A stretch of 64,000 nucleotides of DNA from Roseburia hominis (GTDB lineage Bacteria > Bacillota > Clostridia > Lachnospirales > Lachnospiraceae). The notes under the pieces were generated by a model, which searched no databases, had not been told where the DNA came from, and saw only the letters and a list, made by a program, of their open reading frames with translations. The DNA is taken from NCBI GenBank assembly GCA_040702975.1, contig CP159990.1:2976001-3040000 (forward strand), written 5' to 3'. Numbering within the stretch: position 1 is the stretch's first letter; the number at the start of each line of letters is the position of its first letter. Below, piece after piece: positions 51,506-60,349 of the stretch. A program made the position numbers and the translations under genes.

Positions 51506-53932
51506 TTATTTCTGCACAATATTAATAATCTTCTTCGGCACATAAATCTCTTTCACAATCGTACCGGTCAGTTTATCTGCGATTGCTGCCTTTCCTGCCG
51601 CAATAGCCTCCTCTTTCGTCGCCTCGGCAGAGATGGTCACAACGACTTTCGTCTTTCCGTTGATCTGTACCGGAATCTGAATCTCATCGTCCCTCATAGC
51701 CTCTTCGTCACACTTCGGCCATTTGGCTGCAAATACGGTGCCTTCCTGTCCCAACTCTTCCCAGATCTCTTCTGCCATATGCGGTGCAAATGGTGCGATC
51801 AGAACAGCCAGAGTATCCAGCGTCTCTTTATCTACGCCGCCTTCTTTTCTGGCAATCTCTGCCAGCTTATTGGTATTTTCCATAAATGCAGAAATTACCG
51901 TGTTCAGGCTGAAGCTCTCCAGACGAGTCGTCACGTCATAGATCAGTTTGTTGCGGACCTTCAGCATTTCCTTCGTTGCCTTGATATCCTTATCCTTGCT
52001 GTCCATAAGCAGGTTCCAGAGCTTCTTGAGGAAACGGTATACACCGTCGATTCCACGGTCGTCCCACTCTGCGTCAAGCTCCGGCGGTCCAACGAACAGC
52101 TCATACATTCTCAGGGAGTCACAGCCGTAATCTCTCACCAGATCGTCCGGGGATACTACATTTCCTTTGGACTTGCTCATCTTGATTCCGTTCTTACCGG
52201 TAATCATTCCCTGGTTGAACAGCTTCGTAAATGGTTCGTCAAAATCTACCACGCCGATATCGCAGAGGAACTTGGTGTAGAAACGGGAATACAGAAGATG
52301 AAGTACCGCATGTTCTACGCCGCCGATATACATATCGACCGGGAGCATGGCGTCTGCTTTCTCTCTTGATACCAGTTCTTCGTTGTTATGATTATCCACA
52401 TAGCGCAGAAAATACCAGGAAGAACCTGCCCACTGCGGCATGGTATTCGTCTCACGTTTTGCCGGTTTTCCACATACCGGGCAGGTCGTATTTACCCATT
52501 CGTCGATGGCAGCAAGCGGAGATTCTCCGGTTCCTGTCGGTTCATAGGACTCTACGTCCGGCAGTGTAAGCGGAAGCTGATCCTCCGGTACCGGTACACA
52601 GCCGCAATCCGGGCAGTGTACGATCGGAATCGGCTCTCCCCAATATCTCTGACGGGAGAATACCCAGTCGCGGAGCTTATAATTCACCGTTGCACGTCCG
52701 ATTCCCCGCTCTTCAATGATATGCGGAGCTTCCTTTTTAAGGACAGCGGACTCCATACCATTCCACTCACCGGAATTAATCATGGTTCCGGAAGCCTCGG
52801 TATATGCCTCGGTCATATTTTCAATCTCTTTTCCATCTTTTGCGATGACCTGAATGATCGGAATACCAAATTTTGTGGCAAATTCAAAGTCACGGTCATC
52901 ATGAGCCGGTACACACATGATTGCGCCTGTACCGTAATCAGCCAGAACATAGTCGGACAGCCAGATCGGCGTCTTCTCCCCATTCAGCGGATTGATCGCA
53001 TAGCTTCCGGTAAATACACCGGTCTTTTCTTTATCCTGAAGACGGTCTACGTTAGATTTCATAGACGCTTCATAGATATACTGCTCTACAGCCTCTTTCG
53101 TCTCATCAGTAGCCAGTTCTTTTGCCAGCTTATGCTCCGGCGCAAGAACCATGAAGGTTGCTCCATACAGGGTATCCGGTCTTGTGGTGTAAACGGTGAT
53201 CTTCTCGTCCCTTCCTTCTACCGGGAAATCTACCTCGGCGCCGTAAGATTTGCCGATCCAATCCGTCTGCATCTTCTTTACCTTCTCCGGCCAATCCAGT
53301 TTATCCAGATCATTCAGAAGACGGTCTGCATATTTGGTGATCCGAAGCATCCACTGACGAAGATTCTTCTTGGTCACCTCCGTGCCGCAGCGCTCACATT
53401 TTCCATTTACAACTTCCTCATTGGCAAGTCCGGTCTTGCAGGAAGGACACCAATTGATCGGGAATTCCTTCTCATATGCCAGCCCCTCCTTGAACATCTT
53501 CACAAAAATCCACTGTGTCCACTTATAGAAATTCGGGTCTGTCGTATTGACCTCCATATCCCAGTCATAAAGTGCAGAGATCTCGTTGATCTGACGTTTA
53601 ATATTCGCCACGTTCTCTGCGGTGGATTTAGCCGGGTGTACACCCATCTTGATCGCGTAGTTCTCTGCCGGAAGTCCGAATGCATCCCAGCCCATCGGGT
53701 GAACGATATAATATCCCTGCAGGAGCTTATATCTGCTCCACACATCGGAGATGACATACCCTCTCCAATGTCCCACATGCAGTCCGTTTCCTGACGGGTA
53801 CGGGAACATGTCAAGACAGTAGTATTTCGGTTTCGGATTACCGTTTGCATCTACCTTCGGATTCACCGGGTTCTCCGCCCATCTTTGTTTCCATTTCTTC
53901 TCAATCGCCTTATGATTATAAGGTACAGCCAT
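51506..53932 (-). CDS. leuS: Leucyl-tRNA synthetase
   Basis: The 808-residue class I synthetase has the HVGH version of HIGH (GNGLHVGHWRGYV, about residues 48-59), a zinc/CP1 editing domain with the Thr-rich TTRPDTLYGATF stretch, and KMSKSKGN (about 577-584). Length and domains are normal for bacterial LeuRS. It charges tRNA-Leu in the cytoplasm. AAGGAGG precedes the ATG. It is preceded by a T-box leader with a CUC specifier and a near-consensus promoter, so it is induced by uncharged tRNA-Leu. Confidence 0.97.
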   Translation of the reverse strand: MAVPYNHKAIEKKWKQRWAENPVNPKVDANGNPKPKYYCLDMFPYPSGNGLHVGHWRGYVISDVWSRYKLLQGYYIVHPMGWDAFGLPAENYAIKMGVHPAKSTAENVANIKRQINEISALYDWDMEVNTTDPNFYKWTQWIFVKMFKEGLAYEKEFPINWCPSCKTGLANEEVVNGKCERCGTEVTKKNLRQWMLRITKYADRLLNDLDKLDWPEKVKKMQTDWIGKSYGAEVDFPVEGRDEKITVYTTRPDTLYGATFMVLAPEHKLAKELATDETKEAVEQYIYEASMKSNVDRLQDKEKTGVFTGSYAINPLNGEKTPIWLSDYVLADYGTGAIMCVPAHDDRDFEFATKFGIPIIQVIAKDGKEIENMTEAYTEASGTMINSGEWNGMESAVLKKEAPHIIEERGIGRATVNYKLRDWVFSRQRYWGEPIPIVHCPDCGCVPVPEDQLPLTLPDVESYEPTGTGESPLAAIDEWVNTTCPVCGKPAKRETNTMPQWAGSSWYFLRYVDNHNNEELVSREKADAMLPVDMYIGGVEHAVLHLLYSRFYTKFLCDIGVVDFDEPFTKLFNQGMITGKNGIKMSKSKGNVVSPDDLVRDYGCDSLRMYELFVGPPELDAEWDDRGIDGVYRFLKKLWNLLMDSKDKDIKATKEMLKVRNKLIYDVTTRLESFSLNTVISAFMENTNKLAEIARKEGGVDKETLDTLAVLIAPFAPHMAEEIWEELGQEGTVFAAKWPKCDEEAMRDDEIQIPVQINGKTKVVVTISAEATKEEAIAAGKAAIADKLTGTIVKEIYVPKKIINIVQK

Positions 53933-53986
53933 GTTTATTTCCTCCTTGTAAAATGAAATCCTGCACTTTTCTGTGCAGTAAAATAT

Positions 53987-54319
53987 AAAAGCCCCTCATC
54001 TCATAGAAAGAGACGAAGGACTTACCTCTCCGTGGTACCACTCTTTTTCATTGCTTCTTACGCACAAAATATGCCAAGCGCCGGAAACAATGCACTTTTC
54101 TTCTATAACGGGAATCCCCGCCTGCGGCTACTTCGCGCACTGACGAACCTATTCATCGTAATCTGTCATACGCTTCAGGCAAGCGATCTGCAAGGCTCCA
54201 TATTCACCACAGGAACTCCAAGGCGAGTTCAAAGTCTTTACCTGCTGCCTTGCACCAGCCGGCAGTTCTCTGGAAAGTATCTGACTTCTACTACTCCTTA
54301 TCTTCGTTTCTACATATTC
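53987..54319 (-). ncRNA. T-box leader of leuS (leucine, CUC specifier)
   Basis: The minus strand has the T-box sequence AGTGGTACCACGG (54030-54042), the stem I landmark GCCGGCTGGTGCAAGGC, and GAA-CUC-GCCUUGGAGUUC with CUC (54225-54227) as specifier codon. The terminator (CCTTCGTCTC with GAGATGAGGGG, then TTTT, at 53987-54019) overlaps the T-box end, and a further hairpin CTGCAC/GTGCAG lies at 53961-53978. Uncharged tRNA-Leu should stabilise the antiterminator. Confidence 0.9.
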
Positions 54320-54325
54320 TTGTAT

Positions 54326-54354
54326 ATTATAAGAAGAATCTTAAAATTCGTCAA
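54326..54354 (-). promoter_or_regulatory. leuS promoter
   Basis: Minus-strand TTGACG (54349-54354), 17-base spacer, TATAAT (54326-54331). The IS30 element ends only 14 bp upstream of the -35 box (target duplication from 54368). Confidence 0.8.
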
Positions 54355-54380
54355 GTACTTCTGTGCAAAAAATTCACTCT

Positions 54381-56079
54381 CCTAAATTGCAAAAGTAAAT
54401 TCCACCTACTTTTTCTTTGATAGAAGTTACTTTTGCATAGGTTGAATTTAGTCCTGCATACGTATTATGATGGTTTTATTCCTGACAGCAGTAGAAGGAG
54501 ACATCATGAGTAAACATATCCCAGGAAACCATAAACATCTTACTACCGCAGACAGACTTTATATTGAACGCCAGTTGAATGCAGGGGCTTCTTTTAAGGA
54601 GATTGCTTGTTACCTCTGCAAAGATCCCAGTACCATATCCAAAGAGGTGCGTTCTCACCGTCTATCCGATTTCTATCCAGGCAAAGGACTCTTCCTGAAT
54701 GCTAAAAATTTCTGCGTCCACCGTTTCCATTGCCAAAAAAAGAATGTCTGCAGAAAAATCATTCTCTGCGATACGAAATGTTCTTCCTGCCCCTCCTGCA
54801 ACCAGCACTGTAAGGATTTTGTGAAGGAACGCTGTAACAGACTTGACCGGGCTCCCTATGTCTGCAATGGTTGCGATAAGACCCATGTCCGTTGTACCGT
54901 TCCTCATAAATACCATTACGATGCTCTCTTTGCAGACCGCAAATACCGCGAAATGCTTCGGGATTCCAGGTCTGGTATTAACCTTTCAAAAAAGGAACTC
55001 CACCACATTGATGAGGTCGTTACCCCTCTGATCTGGCAGGGCCATTCTCCCTATCAGATCGTTGTGGAACATCCGGAACTGGGGCTTTCCGTACGCTCCA
55101 TTTACCAATACATAGAACTCGGACTGCTTACCGGACGCAACATCGACCTGAAACGGAAAGTGAAGTTCAAGGCACGCAAGTGCCACAAAACTCAGATTAC
55201 AGACCGGCAGGTGTTTTCCGGCCGCCTCTACAGTGATTTCCTCCAACTCCCTCCCACGCACGTAGTTGAAATGGATACCGTTAAGTCTTCGCGGGATTCT
55301 AAAAAATGTATCCTGACATTCTACTTCCGGGACGAGAAACTGTTCCTTGCCTATCTCTTGAACCGATGCACCAAAGGCGCTGTCCGTGCTGTTTTTGACC
55401 GTCTGGAAGCACGGCTCGGCACGGAAACATTCCGCATCCTGTTTGAAACGGTCCTGACAGACCGGGGCGGTGAATTCGGTGATCCACTGGCCCTGGAAAC
55501 CGGCATGGATGGCAGCCAGCGTACTAATATTTATTATTGCGATCCCATGCGCAGCGGTCAGAAAGGTGGCGTTGAAAATGTTCACACAAAACTACGTGAG
55601 ATTCTTCCGAAGGGTACCAGCTTCGAATATCTGACGCAATGGGACCTGAACCTGATTGTAAATAACATCGATTCGGTTCCGCGCCAGAGCCTGCTCGGCC
55701 TTACTCCATATCAGGCGGTAAAGGAAAACTTCGGTATGGATATCTTGGCAGCACTTCAGCTCAAGCCTGTCAATCCAGAAAAGATCGTCCTGACGCCTGA
55801 GCTGATTAAGTAACCCATAAACCCAAACAAAAAATCTGCTGTTAGGTAATTCTGCTTTTAAATCTTCATAAAAAATAAACAAAGCTAATAGAATTTAGTC
55901 CTGCACACGACATTTCCTGTTGGCTTGTTTGCCATACCCTATTTTAGAATATTTGCTTGGATTAGAATCTATTATAACCCATTTTTTCGTCCTATGCTCA
56001 AAAAAAGTTTAAAAAAACAGCAGATTTTAAAGGCGGGTAGAATTTACTCCTGCACTGGAATTTACTTTTGCAATTAAGG
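54381..56079 (+). mobile_element. IS30-family insertion sequence with 24-bp inverted ends
   Basis: The ends read CCTA-AATTGCAAAAGTAAATTCCA (left, 54381-54404) and its complement with one mismatch at the right (56056-56079), 23 of 24 paired. Immediately outside lies the direct repeat AAAAATTCACTCT (54368-54380 and 56080-56092), a 13-bp target duplication. A third internal pairing, TTACTTTTGCA near 54427, makes the left end a hairpin. Three ~20-bp direct repeats (AGAATTTAGTCCTGCACACG-like) are near the ends. One transposase gene inside; the element is complete and looks recent. Confidence 0.88.
54506..55813 (+). CDS. IS30-family transposase
   Basis: The start at 54506 (MSKHIPGNHKHLTTADRLYIER) follows AAGGAG by five bases, giving 435 residues. 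An N-terminal helix-turn-helix (KEIACYLCKDPSTISKEVRSH) and Cys-rich segment (CDTKCSSCPSC) are followed by the DDE core: D in VEMDTVKSS, D in LTDRGGEFGD and E in SGQKGGVENVHTKLRE. It catalyses insertion of the element. The gene is intact. Confidence 0.92.
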   Translation: MSKHIPGNHKHLTTADRLYIERQLNAGASFKEIACYLCKDPSTISKEVRSHRLSDFYPGKGLFLNAKNFCVHRFHCQKKNVCRKIILCDTKCSSCPSCNQHCKDFVKERCNRLDRAPYVCNGCDKTHVRCTVPHKYHYDALFADRKYREMLRDSRSGINLSKKELHHIDEVVTPLIWQGHSPYQIVVEHPELGLSVRSIYQYIELGLLTGRNIDLKRKVKFKARKCHKTQITDRQVFSGRLYSDFLQLPPTHVVEMDTVKSSRDSKKCILTFYFRDEKLFLAYLLNRCTKGAVRAVFDRLEARLGTETFRILFETVLTDRGGEFGDPLALETGMDGSQRTNIYYCDPMRSGQKGGVENVHTKLREILPKGTSFEYLTQWDLNLIVNNIDSVPRQSLLGLTPYQAVKENFGMDILAALQLKPVNPEKIVLTPELIK

Positions 56080-56090
56080 AAAAATTCACT

Positions 56091-56645
56091 CTAATAACGA
56101 TGAAGCACGCCTCCGTTCTCTCTAAGCCAACTCCGATACTTCCGGTAATCCGGCATGACCTCTTCCACAATCTCCCAGAAACGCGGCGAATGGTTCATCT
56201 CTTTTCTGTGAGATAACTCATGCACGACCACATAATCCAGGACCCCTGGCGGTGCCAGGATCAGCCGCCAGTTAAAATTCAGATTCCCCTTATCTGAGCA
56301 GCTTCCCCAGCGGGTCTTCTGATCCCGAATGGAAATCCGCTCAAAGGAAACTCCCATAAGCGAAGCGTAATACGCAGTCCTCAGCCGGATAATCTCCCGG
56401 GCCTTTTCCTTATACAGCCCTGCTTCGGCCTCACTAAGAGGACGTACCTTCTCTGCCCTCTGCTGCCTCTCCCTCTGGGACTTCACCTTTTCCCTGATCC
56501 AGTCCTGCTTTTCCAAAAGGAACCTGTCGATCTGCCTCTTAGGACACCTCCTGGGCGCACGAACGAGAACAGAGCCATCTTCCCGCACTTCCACCGACAT
56601 GGTTCTGCGCGCAGACCGCCTAAGCTCATACTCTAACTTCATCAC
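56091..56645 (-). CDS. YgjP-like metallopeptidase (DUF45/WLM)
   Basis: The 184-residue protein contains the zinc peptidase motif HELSHRKEMNH (H142, E143, H146, H152) and the YgjP family stretch RWGSCSDKGNLNFNWRLI. Zincin-type metal-dependent peptidases of unknown substrate; in Escherichia coli a YgjP homologue is linked to phosphate metabolism. Its stop codon overlaps the right copy of the IS30 target duplication, so the insertion occurred just at the gene end without breaking it. It precedes hicAB on the same strand. Confidence 0.85.
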   Translation of the reverse strand: MMKLEYELRRSARRTMSVEVREDGSVLVRAPRRCPKRQIDRFLLEKQDWIREKVKSQRERQQRAEKVRPLSEAEAGLYKEKAREIIRLRTAYYASLMGVSFERISIRDQKTRWGSCSDKGNLNFNWRLILAPPGVLDYVVVHELSHRKEMNHSPRFWEIVEEVMPDYRKYRSWLRENGGVLHRY

Positions 56646-56673
56646 CGCTCTTTCCTTTGCCGCCGCTTCCTCA

Positions 56674-57069
56674 CTATTTTGCGTGGAGCTTTTGGATCAA
56701 CGCCTCCTGAAGCACCTGGGAGAAATTGATTCCTCTTGCCAGCGCTTCCTCATTCAGCCATTCCGGTATGCTGAGCGTCTTCTTCACCGCACGGGAACTG
56801 TGCTTCTTTTTGTATTCTTCCATATCAAAGCAGATTACTACCACTACTCCTTCTCCCGCTTGCACTTCTTCTACCCGGGAGGGAACAGGAATCTCTTCAT
56901 TTTCCTTTTCCCTGCTGACAAGCGCCAACCCCAGGGCATCAACTGCCATCTCGTAAGCCTGATTTCTGTCGTCACCTTCCGTAAAACACTCCGGTAAATC
57001 CGGGAATGAGACCCAAAAGCCATTCCCTTCCCGATGAAATATTGCAGGATAAAATAATTTATTCATCAT
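56674..57069 (-). CDS. hicB: HicB-like antitoxin
   Basis: The 131-residue protein has the HicB N-terminal domain (KLFYPAIFHREGNGFWVSFPDLPECFTEG) and a ribbon-helix-helix/HTH-type C-terminus (LSIPEWLNEEALARGINFSQVLQEAL). It binds HicA and represses the operon. It lies downstream of hicA on the minus strand, 21 bases apart. Both partners are intact, so this module is likely functional. Confidence 0.9.
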   Translation of the reverse strand: MMNKLFYPAIFHREGNGFWVSFPDLPECFTEGDDRNQAYEMAVDALGLALVSREKENEEIPVPSRVEEVQAGEGVVVVICFDMEEYKKKHSSRAVKKTLSIPEWLNEEALARGINFSQVLQEALIQKLHAK

Positions 57070-57090
57070 GTACCTCCGTCTACTCTCACA

Positions 57091-57279
57091 TTATAACAGC
57101 CCTGCCGTTTTTAAGATTGCCTGTTCCAGCCCCTTTTTCATAGATTTACTATGATACGGGACTATCACTTGCTTTCCGGTCCGAAAATTTTTTAATTTTA
57201 TATGCGAACCATTCTGGCTTACCTCTGTAAACCCATGTTTCTTAAGGAGTTTTATGATCTCCTTCGGTGTCATTGGCAT
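57091..57279 (-). CDS. hicA: HicA-like toxin (mRNA interferase)
   Basis: The 62-residue protein is a complete HicA: MPMTPKEIIKLLKKHGFTEVSQNGSHIKLKN with the catalytic His in GSHIKL, a dsRBD-like fold that cleaves mRNA. HicA is normally 60-80 residues. It is encoded upstream of hicB, and its toxicity would be neutralised by it. Regulation by HicB at an upstream operator is expected but the operator is not obvious. Confidence 0.9.
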   Translation of the reverse strand: MPMTPKEIIKLLKKHGFTEVSQNGSHIKLKNFRTGKQVIVPYHSKSMKKGLEQAILKTAGLL

Positions 57280-57351
57280 CTTCCGAACTCCTTCTTTCTC
57301 ATTTATTATTCTATCACTTTATCCACCATGTTTCAAGCATTTTACGTAATA

Positions 57352-59193
57352 TTACGTATTTATTCCTTTTAAAAATCTCTCCCCATATTTCTGATATTTA
57401 AACTCCCCAACTCCGGTGATCCCAAGCATCTCTTTCTTGTTCTGCGGCTTTTCCAGACACATATGTACCAGCGTTTTATCCGAAAATACGATATAGGGCG
57501 GCACTCCCTCCTCTTTTGCGATCTCCATTCGCAGCCTTCTCAGCTTTTCGAACAGTGCTTCATTCTCATGCGTAAGCACTACCCCTGCCGTTTTCTTTTT
57601 CTTCTTTTTGGGCGCGGCCTTCTCCCGCATCTCCTGCTCTTTTGCCATCTTCATGACCAGCGTTTCCTGTCCATTTAGCAAAAGCTCCGACTTCTCTGTC
57701 AGCTTCACGAGCATATATTCGTCATTTGTCGTAAACAGATACCCTTCCAAAAGCATATAGTTCAGTATCTGGCGCAGACGATATGCCGGAACTTTGGAGA
57801 GCGTACCGTAACACGAATTTTCATTCATGCGGTACTGCCTGATCTTCGCCGTATTGGCTCCATGAACCGTGTCAAGAATCACATTGATTCCATACCTCTG
57901 TCCGCATTCTCTGACGCACTGCACCAGCTTTATTGCCATCTCAGTCACATCTACAGTCTCAAACTGGCTTAGGCAATTGGAACAATTTCCGCAATAATTT
58001 GAACTATATTCCCCAAAATACCGCAGGATATAATCCCGCAGACACTCATTCGTAAAACAGTAATAAGTCATTCGTTTCAGTCTTTCCCGGTCCCGCTCCA
58101 TCACGATCTCCCGGGTCAGGTCATCAAGCTCCTCATTCTCCTGATTATATTCAATGAACCTCTGATTCGTGACCACGTCCTGGCCGCCGTACAGCAGAAT
58201 ACATTCGCCGCTCTGGCCGTCCCTTGCACACCTTCCGGCCTCCTGATAATAGGATTCCAGATTCTTCGGCATATTGTAGTGAATAACATACCGCACATTG
58301 GACTTATCGATCCCCATTCCAAAAGCATTGGTCGCCACCATGATCAGCTTCCTGTCATAAATGAAATCGTCCTGATTCTCACGGCGCTCCAAATCTCTTA
58401 GCCCGGCGTGATATTTCGTGACAGAAAACCCGTCGTCCTCCAGGCGCGCGCACACCTCTTCCACCAATTTTCTCGTCAGGCAGTAGACAATCCCGCACTG
58501 ATCCGGGTGCATATCTACATAATTCTTGAGCGTACCATATTTGTCCTTAGGCGAAATCACCCCGAAGTACAGGTTCGGCCGGTCAAATCCCGTGGTGACC
58601 ACTACCGGGCTTCTGAGCATCAATATATCTACAATATCTTCACGCACTTCCTTCGTTGCCGTAGCCGTAAAAGCGCTGATCACCGGCCGCACCGGTAACT
58701 TCTCCACAAAGCTCAGGATCTTTAAATAACTGGGCCTGAAATCCTGTCCCCACTGGGAAACGCAGTGCGCCTCATCTACAGCCACCATCGCTATCTTCGT
58801 ATGCAGAGCAAAATGCAGGAACTCCTCCGTCTCCAGTCTTTCCGGCGCCACATAAATAATCTGATATCTCCCCTGCACGGCAAACGCCAGCGCCTTCTGG
58901 TACTGTCCATAAGTCAAAGAGCTATTTAAAAATGCGGCGTGAACTCCGGCCTGATTGAGCGCCGCCACCTGATCTTTCATCAGAGAAATAAGCGGAGAAA
59001 TGACCAGCGTAATCCCATCCATCAAGAGTGCAGGAATCTGGTAACAGAGCGATTTCCCCGCTCCGGTCGGCAAAATACCGAGCACGTCCTGCCCGGAAAG
59101 TATCCCGTCGATCAGTTCCTCCTGCCCCGGTCTGAACTCGTCGTATCCAAAATATCGTTTTAAAATCTGAAATTTCTGTTCCGTATATTCCAT
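57352..59193 (-). CDS. recQ: RecQ-family ATP-dependent DNA helicase
   Basis: The 613-residue protein has helicase motifs I (LPTGAGKSLCYQ, about 41-52), II (DEAHCVSQWGQDF), III-VI including ATNAFGMGIDKSNVRYVIH and QEAGRCARDGQSGECILLY. The zinc-binding Cys cluster (CFTNECLRDYILRYFGEY, CGNCSNC) and winged helix follow, and the C-terminal ~75 residues form an HRDC domain (FEKLRRLRMEIAKEEGVPPYIVFSDKTLVHM). It unwinds DNA during recombination and repair. Start codon behind a purine-rich stretch. Normal RecQ. Confidence 0.95.
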   Translation of the reverse strand: MEYTEQKFQILKRYFGYDEFRPGQEELIDGILSGQDVLGILPTGAGKSLCYQIPALLMDGITLVISPLISLMKDQVAALNQAGVHAAFLNSSLTYGQYQKALAFAVQGRYQIIYVAPERLETEEFLHFALHTKIAMVAVDEAHCVSQWGQDFRPSYLKILSFVEKLPVRPVISAFTATATKEVREDIVDILMLRSPVVVTTGFDRPNLYFGVISPKDKYGTLKNYVDMHPDQCGIVYCLTRKLVEEVCARLEDDGFSVTKYHAGLRDLERRENQDDFIYDRKLIMVATNAFGMGIDKSNVRYVIHYNMPKNLESYYQEAGRCARDGQSGECILLYGGQDVVTNQRFIEYNQENEELDDLTREIVMERDRERLKRMTYYCFTNECLRDYILRYFGEYSSNYCGNCSNCLSQFETVDVTEMAIKLVQCVRECGQRYGINVILDTVHGANTAKIRQYRMNENSCYGTLSKVPAYRLRQILNYMLLEGYLFTTNDEYMLVKLTEKSELLLNGQETLVMKMAKEQEMREKAAPKKKKKKTAGVVLTHENEALFEKLRRLRMEIAKEEGVPPYIVFSDKTLVHMCLEKPQNKKEMLGITGVGEFKYQKYGERFLKGINT

Positions 59194-59305
59194 CTTATAC
59201 CCTTTCCTCTAAAAGTGTTCCCAATTATACACACCTGCTCAGGTAAATGCAAGTCTTCAACTTTCACAAATTTCACGCCCGATTCCTCACAAATCCCATG
59301 CGCGA

Positions 59306-59346
59306 CAAAGGCAGAACCCCCTTAAATTCAAGGAATTCTGCCTTTG
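59306..59346 (-). terminator. Inverted repeat after the shorter GTPase gene
   Basis: CAAAGGCAGAA / TTCTGCCTTTG perfect 11-bp stem (59306-59316, 59336-59346); T tract poor on the minus strand. Lies between the COG0523 operon and recQ. Confidence 0.55.
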
Positions 59347-59370
59347 TATAATTTGCCACTTTCCTATTTA

Positions 59371-60312
59371 TCACCCAAGATAAACAACTTCCTCCTCGGG
59401 TCTGTCAGCTTTTTTTGCGTCCAGAAGGTAGAGAATCGGCTGCTTTGGCGCAAATTTTCTGACTGCCTCAAATTCGAACCGCACACGCACGCGCATCCAA
59501 CTGCGCTGCTCGATGCGTGCCTTCTCACTCATTTTACAGGGATATCCGTAAAACCGGATATCCTCCGCACAGCACGCCATGATCTGCCGTCCCGGAATCA
59601 ACATATTCGCCGGCATTCCCTTGGGCCTGAATACCTGTGCCAGAAATAAGATTTCCTTATGCTCATACCGCTCCGGGTGTTCATATGCGTCAACATACCA
59701 TATACCGAAATCTGTGTCCTCTATCTCAATCTTGTCTGCTTTTATGTCAAACGGAAGATCCTCGGCCGTCTGCGGGATAATATTTCCTTCCATATCCTCA
59801 AAAATAAGCTGCGCCATAGGATTCTGTATTTTCAGCGCTCTCCTGAATGATGAGCGGTCCGTATTTTCACCACAGCGGTTCGTCACGATCAGCTCGGACT
59901 CTGTCAGCTGGTTCATCAGCATATTCCGCATATTTTTCAGATACACATCGAGCGTCTCGCCATTTACGGTAGAATAGACGCCCTGAATCTCCCAATTCTC
60001 CGGGAAACTCTCATTCATGATCTCCTGTAGATCCCAGGTCCCGTTATACTCGATGATTACCTGATCCGGGTGGTAAATGCGCTCACAGTTTTGAAAAAAT
60101 GCTTCGTTAAGCTGCTCCCTGTCCTCAATTTCAAATAAAAATACTCCATTTTCATCGCGCCAATCTTCGGGATACTCCTCCTCTCCTTCTTCACATTGCA
60201 GAAGCAGAGTCGGACCGTCCTCTATCCAATCCTGTTTCATCAGTGTATCCTTGACAAAGGTTGTCTTCCCGCTGTCCAGAAACCCGGTACAGATATAAAC
60301 CGGTGTCATCAT
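59371..60312 (-). CDS. COG0523-like GTPase without the metal-binding CxCC motif
   Basis: The 313-residue protein has a P-loop of the G3E/COG0523 type, CTGFLDSGKTTFV (about 9-21), and conserved switch/base-recognition regions further on. The usual CxCC metal motif of COG0523 metallochaperones is absent; QCEEGEEEYPED occupies the corresponding region. It lies 37 bases after the larger GTPase and is co-transcribed. The C-terminal half is also unlike CobW-C. It may be a partner or regulatory GTPase, or a non-metal member. Function unknown. Confidence 0.7.
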   Translation of the reverse strand: MMTPVYICTGFLDSGKTTFVKDTLMKQDWIEDGPTLLLQCEEGEEEYPEDWRDENGVFLFEIEDREQLNEAFFQNCERIYHPDQVIIEYNGTWDLQEIMNESFPENWEIQGVYSTVNGETLDVYLKNMRNMLMNQLTESELIVTNRCGENTDRSSFRRALKIQNPMAQLIFEDMEGNIIPQTAEDLPFDIKADKIEIEDTDFGIWYVDAYEHPERYEHKEILFLAQVFRPKGMPANMLIPGRQIMACCAEDIRFYGYPCKMSEKARIEQRSWMRVRVRFEFEAVRKFAPKQPILYLLDAKKADRPEEEVVYLG

Positions 60313-60349
60313 CTCATTTACCTCCTCGCAAAATCCATTCCCTCATCTC

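Noticed and set aside
52388..53794. Long plus-strand open frame opposite leuS
   Set aside because: Entirely antisense to the leuS coding region; codon-position shadow.
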